Assembly: GCF_038008325.1 (NCBI RefSeq) | Contig: NZ_JBBOYW010000001.1 | Coordinates: 2,470,001 to 2,534,000 of the forward strand | Source of the DNA: Lysinibacillus sp. FSL K6-0232 | Lineage (GTDB): Bacteria > Bacillota > Bacilli > Bacillales_A > Planococcaceae | Reading direction: 5' to 3' | DNA length: 64,000 nucleotides | Part shown: one piece after another, positions 31,939-41,369 of the stretch | Layout of the letters: the number at the start of each line of letters is the position of its first letter | Position numbering within the stretch: position 1 is the first letter of the stretch | Notes under the pieces: generated by a model | The model's input: the letters and a program-made list of their open reading frames with translations, nothing else | What the model was told of the DNA's origin: nothing | Database searches by the model: none | Position numbers and translations under genes: made by a program

Positions 31939-34032
31939 TTATTTTTCATATTGAAATTTAGCAAGTGCTAAATGCAAGGTATCAGCCATAGATGCCAATT
32001 GCTGTGCCTTGCTATTAATTGCATGAACCGCTAAATTTTGCTGTTCCATCGTTGCTAGTAGCTCCTCTGTGCCTGCTGAGGATTGCTCACTCACTGCTGT
32101 CATATTCTCTACTGCTCGCACAGCCTCCTGTGTTTCCTGCTGAATCATAGTAGCAGCGACAGTAACATGATTAATTTGTGCAACCGTATCAACAATATGC
32201 TGTAAAATCGTATCAAGCGCCTGTTTATTGGCAGCAATATACTCGGTATTTGTTTGCATCGCCGTGACCACCTGCTGCATAGCATCGCTTGCCGTTACTG
32301 CTTCTTTTACAACCATATCAATAATCACTGCGATTTGACTTGTAGCTTGCGCAGATTCCTCCGCAAGCTTACGCACCTCCTCTGCCACAATTGAGAAGCC
32401 TTTGCCATGCTCACCAGCACGAGCCGCCTCAATTGCTGCATTCAATGCCAATAAATCTGTTTGGCTTGCAATCGCATCAATAACCTGTAAAATACGATTA
32501 ATTTCTGTGGACTGGTCACTTAGCCGCTGAACAACATTAGCCGTTGCTGTCACTTGCGCTGACATTGTCCCCATCCCTTCAATAGATTGCTCTGCATGAA
32601 GCAATCCTTGCTTGGAAGACTCGGTTGTTTGCTGAGAATGCTGCTGCATTTCTTCAATTGCCATCTGAATGGTTTGTAATTTTTGCTCGACTTCCTGTGT
32701 AACCCCCAATGTTGTTGTTGCTTGCTCAGCCTGTAACGTTACACCTGTTGCAAGTTCGCTCGTTGTTGTTACGACTTGGTCAATACTAATGCCCATCTCA
32801 TTCGTAGAGGATTGTAGCTCATCGCTATAGAGCTGCACCTGGTCGGAAATATCAGCAGCCGCTTGGATAAGCTCACGCATATTATCTGTCATCTGGTTCA
32901 TGGCTTGTGCAAGCTCACCAATTTCATCCTTTGAGTGCACTTGCAATGGCTCAACTGCTAAATTGCCAGCAGCGATTATTTTTACTTGCTCCGCCGTCTG
33001 AATGATAGGCTTTACAATATGTCTAGCAATCCAAATAATAGCTACAACTAAAATAATAATACCGATAACAGCTAATAAAATGGATAGCCACATCGTTTCA
33101 TTTGCCCCTGCTTTAACCTCATCCGCTGGAATTGTAACCTGCAATGCCCATGGGGTCGTTGTTTGACCAATTTGGATAGGAGCAACTGCAACAAAGGAGG
33201 CTTTTTGCAAATAAGTAGCATAATCCTCTACTATATAGGAGCTGCCTTGTTCAATAGCACTTAAAATTTTATCTGTTTTTTCATATTTTTCCATGCTAGT
33301 GACTGGTTGATTGATATAATCAGCGGATGGATGTGCGACAAATGTCCCTTGATAGGACACAACCGCACTATAGCCTGTATCGTATAAGGTAATTTCATTG
33401 TTCAAAGCTATCAAAGTTTCTAAGCTAATATCAACCCCAACAACACCAACAACCTGCCCCTCTATTTCAATCGGAATAGCTGTTGAAGTCATCAGCACCT
33501 CATGGCCATCAATCGGATAAGCAAGCGGTTCTAAAATAATCTCCTGCTTAAGCGTTTTAGGTAGTAGATAATAATCACTTGTTTCATAATCTTCAAGCGC
33601 TGCAACCGTTATATTATTATTACTCCGTGCCCAATAAGGAAGGAAGCGTCCTGTTGCATCATGCCCCTCTTGATTGATAAAGAGGTGATCTTGTTCATCA
33701 AAGGCATTTGGCTCCCAAATCGTCCATACCCCAAGAAAGGTGTTATTTTGTGCTAATAATTGCTGAAGCATATCGTTTACTAAATCACGATCCCCCTTAT
33801 TGTTTGCCACCATTGTTTGGAGAGTTGTCGCTAATGTTCTGGTTGTATCCATTGCATAATTAAGCTCCATCTGCATTTTATAGGCACTTTCAGAGGCACG
33901 CGATTGAGCAAGCTGCTGTGCATCATAGACTGCTAATGTATTCGTCTTTACAATATTGACACTTAAAATAATCACGAAAACAATCATTATTGTTGATAAT
34001 ATTGTTAGTAAGATTTTGTATAATAACTTCAT
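31939..34032 (-). CDS. Methyl-accepting chemotaxis protein (dCache sensor)
   Basis: Transmembrane chemoreceptor of 697 residues. Transmembrane helix 1 lies at about 8-28. A double-Cache sensor (about 35-295) includes [32 protein letters not shown] and [10 protein letters not shown]. Transmembrane helix 2 (about 310-330) is followed by HAMP ([21 protein letters not shown]). The signalling hairpin has its tip at [24 protein letters not shown] and flanking methylation helices, ending near [19 protein letters not shown]. The SD AAGGAG is 12 bases before ATG. The next gene is a close paralogue on the same strand. Confidence 0.95.
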   Translation of the reverse strand: MKLLYKILLTILSTIMIVFVIILSVNIVKTNTLAVYDAQQLAQSRASESAYKMQMELNYAMDTTRTLATTLQTMVANNKGDRDLVNDMLQQLLAQNNTFLGVWTIWEPNAFDEQDHLFINQEGHDATGRFLPYWARSNNNITVAALEDYETSDYYLLPKTLKQEIILEPLAYPIDGHEVLMTSTAIPIEIEGQVVGVVGVDISLETLIALNNEITLYDTGYSAVVSYQGTFVAHPSADYINQPVTSMEKYEKTDKILSAIEQGSSYIVEDYATYLQKASFVAVAPIQIGQTTTPWALQVTIPADEVKAGANETMWLSILLAVIGIIILVVAIIWIARHIVKPIIQTAEQVKIIAAGNLAVEPLQVHSKDEIGELAQAMNQMTDNMRELIQAAADISDQVQLYSDELQSSTNEMGISIDQVVTTTSELATGVTLQAEQATTTLGVTQEVEQKLQTIQMAIEEMQQHSQQTTESSKQGLLHAEQSIEGMGTMSAQVTATANVVQRLSDQSTEINRILQVIDAIASQTDLLALNAAIEAARAGEHGKGFSIVAEEVRKLAEESAQATSQIAVIIDMVVKEAVTASDAMQQVVTAMQTNTEYIAANKQALDTILQHIVDTVAQINHVTVAATMIQQETQEAVRAVENMTAVSEQSSAGTEELLATMEQQNLAVHAINSKAQQLASMADTLHLALAKFQYEK

Positions 34033-34121
34033 AATTCAATCAGCTCCTTACCTATCTATCATATTATTATAACAAAAAAAACAGAATTTTCAGTTTTTTA
34101 TAAATATAAGCTTTTGATAAA

Positions 34122-34163
34122 GCCGTATATCATGCTACTTTCGCAAGTAAGATGATATACGGC
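34122..34163 (-). terminator. Hairpin after the second chemoreceptor gene
   Basis: A 12-bp stem GCCGTATATCAT / ATGATATACGGC with an inner extension. The T run is weak, so termination may be partial and the two receptor genes may share some transcription. Confidence 0.6.
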
Positions 34164-34172
34164 AGCTATTTT

Positions 34173-36263
34173 CTATTCGTAATGAAATTTTGCTAATGTT
34201 TGTTGTAAAGAATTAGTCATAGCTGTTAAATTTTTCGCCATGCTTTGTACCTCATGAACAGCGTTATTTTGCTGCTCCATCGTTGCTAACAACTCCTCTG
34301 TTCCTGCTGAGGATTGCTCACTAACTGCTGTCATATTTTCAACTGCTCGTACAACTTCTACAGTTTCCTGTTGAATTAAATGAGAGGCATTTGTTACCTC
34401 ATCAATTTGTGCAACAGTATCCACGATATGCTGTAAAATCGCATCAAGCGCCTGCTTATTGGCATCAATATACTGGGTATTTGTCTGTACAGCAGCCACA
34501 ACATGTTGCATAGCATCACTTGCCTTCACAGCCTCTTTTACGACTGTATCAATAATCGCTGCAATTTGACTTGTTGATTTCGCAGATTCTTCAGCAAGCT
34601 TGCGTACTTCCTCTGCGACAACTGAAAAGCCCTTGCCATGTTCACCTGCACGAGCCGCTTCAATCGCTGCATTTAGTGCTAGTAAGTCTGTTTGGCCTGC
34701 AATTGCATCAATCACTTGTAAAATCCGATTAATTTCAGTCGACTGATCGCTAAGCTGCTGAACGACATTTGCTGTTAATGTAACTTGCTCTGACATCATC
34801 TCCATACCCTGGATGGACTGCTCTGCATGGGCTAACCCTTGCTTGGATGCCTGTGTTGTTTGCTGAGAACGATGCGTCATTTCCTTAATCGCTGCTTGAA
34901 TCGCTTGTAGCTTTTGTTCAACCTCTTGTGTAACGCTCAATGTAGAAGCTGCTTGCTCTGCCTGTACGGAGGCTCCTGTTGCAAGCTCACCTGTTGTTGT
35001 CAGCACTTGCTCAATATTCACGCTCATATGATTTGTCGAGGACATTAGCTGATCACTATATGTATTAGCTTGATGAGAGATTTGTGCGGCTTCTTGAATC
35101 AATGTACGTGTATGACTTGTCATTGTATTAACAGCCTGTGCTAATTGACCAAGCTCGTCCTTTCTATCCTCCGCTAATGGCTCCACAGCTAAATTGCCAG
35201 CTGCAATCTCTTGCACCTGTGCCACTGTTAATGTAATAGGTTTAACAATACGACGAATAAGCCATGTTAAAACAATGGAAAGATAAATTATACCAGCAAT
35301 GCCTATCATAATCATTGTCCATGTTAGCTTTGTTGTTTGTGCTAATACTTCCCCAGTTGGTACTGTCGCAAGTAATGACCAAGGTGTTGCCGTTTCTCCA
35401 ATATGAATGGGTGCGGTAACAATATAACTATCCTCTTGTAAATAATTTGAAAAATCCTCCACAATAGTAGCATTGCCTTGTTGAATAGCAGTCTGTATCT
35501 CTCCCATATTCGTATAAGGCTCATGCTCAGCTAGTGGCATTGTTAGATAATTATTATTTGGATGTGTCACAAACATCCCCTCATTCGAAATAATGGAGCC
35601 AAAACCACTATCAAATAATTTTACTTGTTGGCTTAATTCAGCTAATGTTTCTAAGCTCATATCGACAGCAACAATGCCTTGAAAATCATGATCAATCATA
35701 ACTGGCACAATGATAGATGTTAATAAAACATCCTTGCCAGCAACAGGATAGACAAACGGTTCTAAAATCATTTCCTGCCCTTTTTGTTTAGGCAGCGTAT
35801 AAAAGTCAGCTGTATCATAATCTATAATAGGGGAATGAACGATCATGCTACCATCACGTGTCCAAAATGGTAAATAACGTCCTGTTGCATCATGTCGCTC
35901 TGTATTTGCGTAATGTTCGTCTTGTCCATCAAAGGCATTTGGCTCCCATACAGCCCATACACCCATAAACTGCTCATTGCTCGCTAAAATACGCTGAAAC
36001 ATTGCATCTGTTAAAGCACGATCAGCCTTGTTCTCCTCTACCATTGTTGTTAAGTTGGCAGCTAGCGTGCGCGCCGTATCCATCGCATAATCAAGTTGAA
36101 TTTGAAGCTGATAAGCATGGTCAGACGTTTCAGCCTGCACCATTTTTTGCGCTGCCCCAACCGTTAAATTTTTCGTTTGATAAACATTTACGGTCGTTAT
36201 CACTGCTAATACAACAAGCATTGTGCCAATAACAGTTGTGAGAATTCTTGCCAATAAATTCAT
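34173..36263 (-). CDS. Methyl-accepting chemotaxis protein, tandem paralogue
   Basis: Chemoreceptor of 696 residues with the same layout: transmembrane helix, double-Cache sensor ([35 protein letters not shown]), second helix, HAMP ([21 protein letters not shown]) and signalling tip [20 protein letters not shown]. Compared with its neighbour the cytoplasmic half is nearly identical in long blocks, while the sensor differs more. This suggests duplication followed by ligand divergence, perhaps with gene conversion. The start MNLLAR follows GGGGGAG by 8 bases; an earlier in-frame Met lacks an SD. Confidence 0.94.
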   Translation of the reverse strand: MNLLARILTTVIGTMLVVLAVITTVNVYQTKNLTVGAAQKMVQAETSDHAYQLQIQLDYAMDTARTLAANLTTMVEENKADRALTDAMFQRILASNEQFMGVWAVWEPNAFDGQDEHYANTERHDATGRYLPFWTRDGSMIVHSPIIDYDTADFYTLPKQKGQEMILEPFVYPVAGKDVLLTSIIVPVMIDHDFQGIVAVDMSLETLAELSQQVKLFDSGFGSIISNEGMFVTHPNNNYLTMPLAEHEPYTNMGEIQTAIQQGNATIVEDFSNYLQEDSYIVTAPIHIGETATPWSLLATVPTGEVLAQTTKLTWTMIMIGIAGIIYLSIVLTWLIRRIVKPITLTVAQVQEIAAGNLAVEPLAEDRKDELGQLAQAVNTMTSHTRTLIQEAAQISHQANTYSDQLMSSTNHMSVNIEQVLTTTGELATGASVQAEQAASTLSVTQEVEQKLQAIQAAIKEMTHRSQQTTQASKQGLAHAEQSIQGMEMMSEQVTLTANVVQQLSDQSTEINRILQVIDAIAGQTDLLALNAAIEAARAGEHGKGFSVVAEEVRKLAEESAKSTSQIAAIIDTVVKEAVKASDAMQHVVAAVQTNTQYIDANKQALDAILQHIVDTVAQIDEVTNASHLIQQETVEVVRAVENMTAVSEQSSAGTEELLATMEQQNNAVHEVQSMAKNLTAMTNSLQQTLAKFHYE

Positions 36264-36413
36264 ATGTATAGCTCCCCCTTTTAGATACAAAGTAATAATC
36301 CAGCAGTGAATTAAATTAATTATACCACCAGTTATTATGATAATAGTATCTAATATAGAGGGATTTATGTCTTTTTTTAGATAAATAATACCGATATAAA
36401 AGTTCTATATTAT

Positions 36414-36545
36414 TTACTGAACCTCAAGTAATCCTCTTAACCAGCGCTCTACAAAATTTTCAAAGGTAATTCCATAATTTTCATAAACACTATGATAAAC
36501 AAAATATGTTCCTAATCGCTCAAGAATTTCATCATTAATTTTCAT
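36414..36545 (-). CDS. Small hypothetical protein, 43 residues
   Basis: Open frame MKINDEILERLGTYF to FVERWLRGLLEVQ. It is balanced in composition and helical, with no hydrophobic segment. An adjacent GTG could also start it. The upstream GGAGAAAGGG is somewhat far (about 13 bases). It reads like a real small protein rather than random sequence, but I recognise no family. Confidence 0.45.
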   Translation of the reverse strand: MKINDEILERLGTYFVYHSVYENYGITFENFVERWLRGLLEVQ

Positions 36546-36734
36546 CACAAACCGCACCCTTTCTCCTTGTACTTTACTAAATTTTCAGTCTTTAATACGT
36601 CCCAAATACCGAACAATCGAGTGGAGGTCGCATCGTTGCAAAACCGTCACAATCTGCCGCCTTCATGCCCTTTCTTCGTATTTTTCTTTTCGATAAGATA
36701 GTAGTAACAACTTGCCAAACTGGAGGGACTACTT

Positions 36735-37229
36735 GTGAAATGGATGATAAAGATAGCTTGTATGACATGTATCTGCACACTATTGTCAGGCTGTGGTGAG
36801 CAATTGTCTGAAATTAAAGATGCAGCTTCAGGCATCAACACAGCAGCAAACTCCGCAGCAAATGCTGTTAGTCGAGATGTTCATGCAATACGCGCTATGG
36901 ACATTAACTATCAAGACACAGCTTTTACAGTTAATGATCTATTTAAAACTATTTTACGTGATATCCGCTGGGATTATGACCTTGAAAAAAATGAGCTATC
37001 TGTGAGAGGCACTTGGCAACCCCCGCTATTTTCAGATCAGGCATGGGATCAGCAGATGATAAAAAAACTTGCTGAGGAAGGAATCGTCCATGTGCGATGC
37101 AAAATTGCAGATGATACGCTCGATAGCGCACATACAATCATTACATTAAGCTATAATCATGAAATTATTTTCGAAAAAAGTGGTGAAGAAGCCCTTCATC
37201 ATCTCTACGATACTTTTTTACATTTTTAA
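36735..37229 (+). CDS. Putative lipoprotein
   Basis: A 164-residue exported lipoprotein. The signal peptide MKWMIKIACMTCICTLLSGC has a lipobox ending at C20. It is followed by an Ala/Ser/Asn-rich region and a mixed alpha/beta domain of about 105 residues with no motif I recognise. The GTG start is 6 bases after GGAGGG. It is monocistronic with its own terminator. Function unknown. Confidence 0.75.
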   Translation: MKWMIKIACMTCICTLLSGCGEQLSEIKDAASGINTAANSAANAVSRDVHAIRAMDINYQDTAFTVNDLFKTILRDIRWDYDLEKNELSVRGTWQPPLFSDQAWDQQMIKKLAEEGIVHVRCKIADDTLDSAHTIITLSYNHEIIFEKSGEEALHHLYDTFLHF

Positions 37230-37235
37230 ATCCTT

Positions 37236-37277
37236 GCGCGATTCTGTCAGCAATAATGGCAGAATCGCAATTTTTTT
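37236..37277 (+). terminator. Terminator of the lipoprotein gene
   Basis: GCGATTCTG / CAGAATCGC stem, 13-base loop, then T7 after two A. Confidence 0.88.
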
Positions 37278-37318
37278 AGGTCGAAGTCTTACAATTCTGA
37301 AAGATTTATAGTGATTAT

Positions 37319-37369
37319 TTGAATAAATAAAAACCATCACGTTATAATAAAAGTATCACGTGATGGTTT
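37319..37369 (+). promoter_or_regulatory. Promoter with a 12-bp operator palindrome upstream of the MerR gene
   Basis: TTGAAT and TATAAT with an 18-base spacer. A perfect inverted repeat AAACCATCACGT (37331-37342) / ACGTGATGGTTT (37358-37369) brackets the -10. Long spacer plus dyad suits autoregulation by the MerR protein encoded next. Confidence 0.7.
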
Positions 37370-37381
37370 GGAGGTGTTTGC

Positions 37382-37786
37382 ATTGGGACAGAGAAATTAA
37401 AAATTGGTGAGCTTGCAGAAAAAACGGGCATTACAAAACGAACAATCGATTATTATACAAATATTGGATTGTTGGATGCAGAGCGTTCTGTCACAAACTA
37501 TCGCTATTATGATCCAACGATGATTGAACGATTACACTTTATTGAACAACGTAAACAACAAGGGCTTTCACTTGTCGAAATTCAACATGAATTAAATATC
37601 ACACCATATGAAGAAATCGATGTCCAAATGCTTCGTTTAAAAATGCAAGACCTAGAGCATGATGTAGCTTCTCTGCTAGAACAAATGAACAAGCAAGACG
37701 ATCAAAAAATTGAAACCATTAAGAAAAATGTTTCACCCTCAAGTATTGCATTAATGCAGTCCTTGCTTTTACTTATTCATCAATAG
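37382..37786 (+). CDS. MerR-family transcriptional regulator with an apparent ATT start
   Basis: A 134-residue DNA-binding regulator. Read in frame from an ATT codon, the N-terminus is GTEKLKIGELAEKTGITKRT, then IDYYTNIGLL: the complete MerR helix-turn-helix and wing entry. The dimerisation coiled coil (LRLKMQDLEHDVASLLEQM) and a Leu-rich tail follow. No Cys pair for metal is seen, unlike CueR/MerR. No ATG, GTG or TTG exists in frame between the upstream stop at 37361 and residue 30, while GGAGG lies 7 bases before the ATT. Starting at residue 30 would delete the recognition helix. It is followed within 35 bases by a CorC-type gene it may control. Confidence 0.8.
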   Translation: MGTEKLKIGELAEKTGITKRTIDYYTNIGLLDAERSVTNYRYYDPTMIERLHFIEQRKQQGLSLVEIQHELNITPYEEIDVQMLRLKMQDLEHDVASLLEQMNKQDDQKIETIKKNVSPSSIALMQSLLLLIHQ

Positions 37787-37818
37787 GAGGTGACGTTCTG
37801 TTTTTACAGAACGACTAT

Positions 37819-39153
37819 TTGGAGACCATTATTAACTTATCAATTTTTATTATCTTATTAGCATTAACAGGCTTTTTCGTAGCCACAGAATTTGCCATTG
37901 TAAAGGTGCGTTCCTCAAGGCTTGATCAGCTTGTTGTAGAGGGCAATAAAAAAGCAATTGCCGCTAAGCATGTTGTCGATCATTTAGACGAATATTTATC
38001 TGCCTGCCAATTAGGAATTACGGTAACAGCGCTTGGTATCGGGATGGTTGGTGAAAAAACGTTTGAGTTTATGCTTCATCCGTTATTTGAGATGATTGGT
38101 ATTTCGGATAAGTATATGACAATCTTTACAATTGGTTCAGCCTTTGCTATTGCAACATTTTTACATGTAGTTGTTGGTGAATTGGCACCTAAAACTGCTG
38201 CTATTCAAAAGGCTGAAACGATTACACTGCTTTTTGCCAAACCAATACTATTTTTCTATAAAATAATGTATCCATTTATTTGGTTCTTGAACGGCTCTGC
38301 CCGAGTGCTGGTAGGTCTATTCGGTATGAAGCCTGCAAGTGAGCATGAGCTTTCACATACAGAGGAAGAATTGCGACTACTATTATCTGAAAGCTTTAAA
38401 AGCGGTGAAATCAATAAATCCGAGCTAAAATATGTCAATAATGTCTTTGACTTTGATGAACGTATTGCCCGTGAAATTATGGTTCCACGTACAGAAATTA
38501 TCGGGATTGAACGAAATGAGTCCTTTACCAATATTATTCAGTGCATTGCCACAGAGCAATATACGCGCTACCCTATTTATGATGGGGATCGCGATAATAT
38601 TTTAGGCTTTATTAATGCAAAGGAATTATTTACACATGGCTTACTTGAACAATTAACAGATGAAACATTAGTGTTAGAAAAATTTATCAATCCCGTTATT
38701 CGCGTTATTGAAACAATTCCTATTAAAGAATTACTTTTACGTATGCAAAAAGAGCGTATTCATATGGCTATTTTAATGGATGAGTATGGCGGTACATCTG
38801 GTCTTGTGACAGTTGAGGATATTTTAGAAGAAATCGTTGGTGAAATTCGAGATGAGTTTGATGATGATGAAATTGCAGATATTCGCAAAATCACAGATCA
38901 TCATTATATATTAAATGCCAAAATGCTTGTAGAAGATGTGGAAAGGCTCTTAAATATTACATTGGATGCAGAGGAAGTAGAAACATTAGGCGGCTGGTTC
39001 TTAACGGTCAATAATGGTATTAAAACATCGAAAAATATTGAACTTGACACATACGTGTTTAGTATTTATGAGCAGCAAGGACATCAAATTCATTATATCG
39101 AGGTACGACCTTTACGCAAAAGTGCTCCAGCCATTACTGAAGTGCAAACATAA
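37819..39153 (+). CDS. CNNM/HlyC-CorC family membrane protein (MpfA/YhdP-like)
   Basis: A 444-residue protein of the family linked to Mg2+ (or Co2+) efflux. The CNNM/DUF21 membrane domain (about 1-190) has the typical GFFVATEFAIVKVRSSRLDQL. A CBS pair follows (about 205-330: REIMVPRTEI, TRYPIYDGDRDNILGFINAKEL, MAILMDEYGGTSGLVTVEDILEEIVGEI), then a CorC-HlyC C-terminal domain. The TTG start gives the family-typical N-terminus METIINL, but the SD AGGAGG is about 28 bases upstream with a hairpin in between. A CTG at 37798 is a less likely alternative. It probably forms an operon with the MerR gene. Confidence 0.88.
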   Translation: METIINLSIFIILLALTGFFVATEFAIVKVRSSRLDQLVVEGNKKAIAAKHVVDHLDEYLSACQLGITVTALGIGMVGEKTFEFMLHPLFEMIGISDKYMTIFTIGSAFAIATFLHVVVGELAPKTAAIQKAETITLLFAKPILFFYKIMYPFIWFLNGSARVLVGLFGMKPASEHELSHTEEELRLLLSESFKSGEINKSELKYVNNVFDFDERIAREIMVPRTEIIGIERNESFTNIIQCIATEQYTRYPIYDGDRDNILGFINAKELFTHGLLEQLTDETLVLEKFINPVIRVIETIPIKELLLRMQKERIHMAILMDEYGGTSGLVTVEDILEEIVGEIRDEFDDDEIADIRKITDHHYILNAKMLVEDVERLLNITLDAEEVETLGGWFLTVNNGIKTSKNIELDTYVFSIYEQQGHQIHYIEVRPLRKSAPAITEVQT

Positions 39154-39228
39154 TCATATTTTCAGTGCCTAATAGTAGAACTCCCCTATTCCATTATTAG
39201 CCATTTCAGGATATAATAAATAAAGAGT

Positions 39229-39392
39229 TTCAGGCGTGTTGATTGTAGTGGAGAGGCGACTCTGGCAGGAATAGCTGAAAACCCATAAGGTTGTCTGAGA
39301 TTCAGACGCCTCCTTCGTTGAAGCCGTAGCCAAAAATCAACAAATTCGTAGGTCTTCTCTGCAAAATAAAGACTAATCAACACGCCTGAAAG
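39229..39392. repeat. 164-bp element bounded by a perfect 17-bp inverted repeat
   Basis: TTTCAGGCGTGTTGATT (39229-39245) and its exact complement (39376-39392) enclose about 130 bases. An inner GTTGATT...AATCAAC unit (39239-39344) contains GGCGACTCTGGCAGGAA and CGTAGCC, which resemble the repeat at 5301 read on the other strand. No open frame fits it. It has the look of a non-autonomous mobile or REP-like element. Confidence 0.7.
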
Positions 39393-39425
39393 AAAATATG
39401 ATTATAGTTTCAGGGGGCCATATCA

Positions 39426-39830
39426 ATGACATTGTTTAAACTGTACCATTCAGACGGCATTCATATTATTACTGATGTAAAAAAGCATAAAACAAATATT
39501 GAACTCAAAACAATTACAGGGGAAGTACTATATATTATCGTGGTAACTGACGAAAACTACACAGTATATGATGACCGCTTTGCAGGTGCTTCTAAACAAT
39601 TAAATTCCGTCGAAGCTTTTGATATTGATGGAAGTTTTCGCAGCTTAGACTTTGATAATATGCGTGCTTTATTTAAGGAAGCCTTTACAAAGCTTTTACA
39701 AGAAATTGCTACATGTGTTCAAAATAAAGAGGAGCTTGTAGATATTGATACACTTCGTCATAAAGTGAGCGCGCAAATTACAGGCATCCATTTCCGTGTT
39801 ATCTCAGATACAAATAAATATGAAATTTAA
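39426..39830 (+). CDS. Hypothetical protein
   Basis: A 134-residue soluble protein. The N-terminal half is beta-rich (LFKLYHSDGIHIITDVKKHKT, ELKTITGEVLYIIVVT) and the C-terminal half helical (NMRALFKEAFTKLLQEIATCV). I recognise no family and see no catalytic motif. The ATG is 8 bases after AGGGGG. It lies alone between a repeat element and a terminator. Confidence 0.7.
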   Translation: MTLFKLYHSDGIHIITDVKKHKTNIELKTITGEVLYIIVVTDENYTVYDDRFAGASKQLNSVEAFDIDGSFRSLDFDNMRALFKEAFTKLLQEIATCVQNKEELVDIDTLRHKVSAQITGIHFRVISDTNKYEI

Positions 39831-39837
39831 CACTTAG

Positions 39838-39870
39838 CAGACTGCTCTCCTTGAAGACAGTCTGTTTTTT
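39838..39870 (+). terminator. Terminator of the 39426 gene
   Basis: CAGACTG / CAGTCTG stem, 13-base loop, T6. Confidence 0.85.
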
Positions 39871-39963
39871 AGTATAATAGCTCCCCCCTATTGAAATGAA
39901 AAACACGTATCTTTACTTTCATGTATAATAGAATATAATAATCTGAAAATAAGGGGTGTTAGG

Positions 39964-40413
39964 ATGAATCGTGAACAATTGATCACACTCGTTTCAGAAA
40001 AACTGAAATTAATCCGTACAGAGAAAGCTTTTACACAGGATCAAATGAGTGATTTGCTAGGATTATCCAAAAAAACACTTGTTCAAATTGAAAAAGGTCG
40101 TATTTTGACTGGCTGGACAACTGCTGTGGCTGTTTGCACGTTATGTCGAGATAGCACCATTTTACAACATGAGCTTGGTGGTGACCCATTAGAAGTTATC
40201 GATTTAATCGCCAATCATGGAACATTACAGCCAAAGGAAAAAACAATGGGTGGATACATATGGTGGAAAAATATTAGTGAATATAAAGGCTTTCGACTTC
40301 AACAAAATATGATTAGTCATCATTATCGTATTTTGGATGAGCAGCATTTTCGTCTTCTGTCAACATTTGATGAACAAGTAGCCATGCAGGCGTGGGAAAA
40401 GCTAAAGCATTAA
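39964..40413 (+). CDS. XRE-type helix-turn-helix regulator
   Basis: A 149-residue DNA-binding protein. The N-terminal Cro/CI HTH (about 10-65) is clear: LKLIRTEKAFTQDQMSDLLGLSKKTLVQIEKGR. It is followed by WTTAVAVCTLC and a C-terminal ~65-residue effector or dimerisation part containing YIWWKNISEYKGFRLQQN, a Trp-rich segment I do not recognise. The ATG follows GGGGTGTTAGG. A TATAAT sits about 35 bases upstream. Targets unknown; the next gene on the same strand is 200 bases away. Confidence 0.85.
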   Translation: MNREQLITLVSEKLKLIRTEKAFTQDQMSDLLGLSKKTLVQIEKGRILTGWTTAVAVCTLCRDSTILQHELGGDPLEVIDLIANHGTLQPKEKTMGGYIWWKNISEYKGFRLQQNMISHHYRILDEQHFRLLSTFDEQVAMQAWEKLKH

Positions 40414-40615
40414 TTGCTATTTTACACTGTACAAGACAAAGTCATCGTGAGTGATGAGTGGCTGTCATATACTAAAATAAAAAATAGTGATAAGAGAAGT
40501 ATTTCTTGCAATATTCTATGGAGGAAAAAGCACCGGAAGCTAGAAAAGTCGAAATTTGTAGAATTTTCCTCTATACTAATTGTAACCGCTCTGCAATTGG
40601 AAAGGATGCTTGTTC

Positions 40616-41350
40616 ATGAATCGAATATTAGCAATTAGTGATATACATGGAGAATTAGCGCTGTTTGAAGAATTACTCCTAAAAGCAAACTATCATCCAA
40701 TGAAAGACCAACTTTTTTTACTCGGTGATTATATTGATAGAGGTCCTGCTTCTAGCGGTGTGTTAAATTTAGTTGGGGAATTACAGGCACAGGGCGCACG
40801 TGTGTTGCTTGGGAATCATGAAGCAATTATGCTCCATGCCTGCCGCTCAGGGCATCCGAAGCCTTGGAACCATTGGGTTGGGCTTTGTGGTGGAGAGGCA
40901 ACACTTGCCAGCTATGGCTACCAGTTGGCTGATTTTGAGGAGGCTATTCAAAGCCAAACATTGCCTGACTTTATTCAAACATTACCAAAGCTTGAAGCGC
41001 ATTTAAAGTTAATCGAAACCTTTGACACCTATATCGAATTAGAGGATGCTATTTTTGTACATGGCGGGGTTGTACCCGGTGTGGCACTAGCGGAAACAGA
41101 CCCTATGCAATTTCTATGGATTCGTGAGGAATTTCATGCAGGCTACGAGGGGGACAAAACGGTTATTTTTGGACATACCCCCACATATCGACTGCATCAC
41201 GATCCAACAGATTATAGTGTCTACTTTGGGGAAAATAATATTATTGGCATTGATGGCGGTGCTGTGTTTGGTGGTCAGTTACATGCCTTTGAATGGCCTA
41301 GCCGTAAAACCCTTTCCGTGCAAAATCAAAAACCAACAAGCGCCGAATAG
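40616..41350 (+). CDS. Metallophosphoesterase, PrpE/ApaH-like serine/threonine phosphatase
   Basis: A 244-residue calcineurin-fold phosphatase. The dinuclear metal signature is complete: SDIHGE (N-terminal), GDYIDRGP (about 40), GNHEAIML (about 66), a His in FVHGGVVPG and FGHTPTY. This is the PPP-like group that includes PrpE (Ap4A hydrolase/protein phosphatase) and ApaH; which activity applies is not clear from sequence. The start at MNRILA follows AAAGGA. The last codons overlap the terminator stem. Confidence 0.88.
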   Translation: MNRILAISDIHGELALFEELLLKANYHPMKDQLFLLGDYIDRGPASSGVLNLVGELQAQGARVLLGNHEAIMLHACRSGHPKPWNHWVGLCGGEATLASYGYQLADFEEAIQSQTLPDFIQTLPKLEAHLKLIETFDTYIELEDAIFVHGGVVPGVALAETDPMQFLWIREEFHAGYEGDKTVIFGHTPTYRLHHDPTDYSVYFGENNIIGIDGGAVFGGQLHAFEWPSRKTLSVQNQKPTSAE

Positions 41351-41365
41351 CTTGTTGGTTTTTAT
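41331..41365. terminator. Bidirectional terminator shared by the phosphatase gene and ctaB
   Basis: Perfect 11-bp stem AACCAACAAGC / GCTTGTTGGTT with an 8-base loop and A/T tails. It includes the end of the phosphatase coding sequence. Confidence 0.88.
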
Positions 41366-41369
41366 CATA

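Noticed and set aside
40414-40638. Plus-strand 74-codon frame after the XRE regulator
   Set aside because: Begins at a TTG with no SD right after a stop, overlaps the phosphatase start, and its composition is not protein-like.
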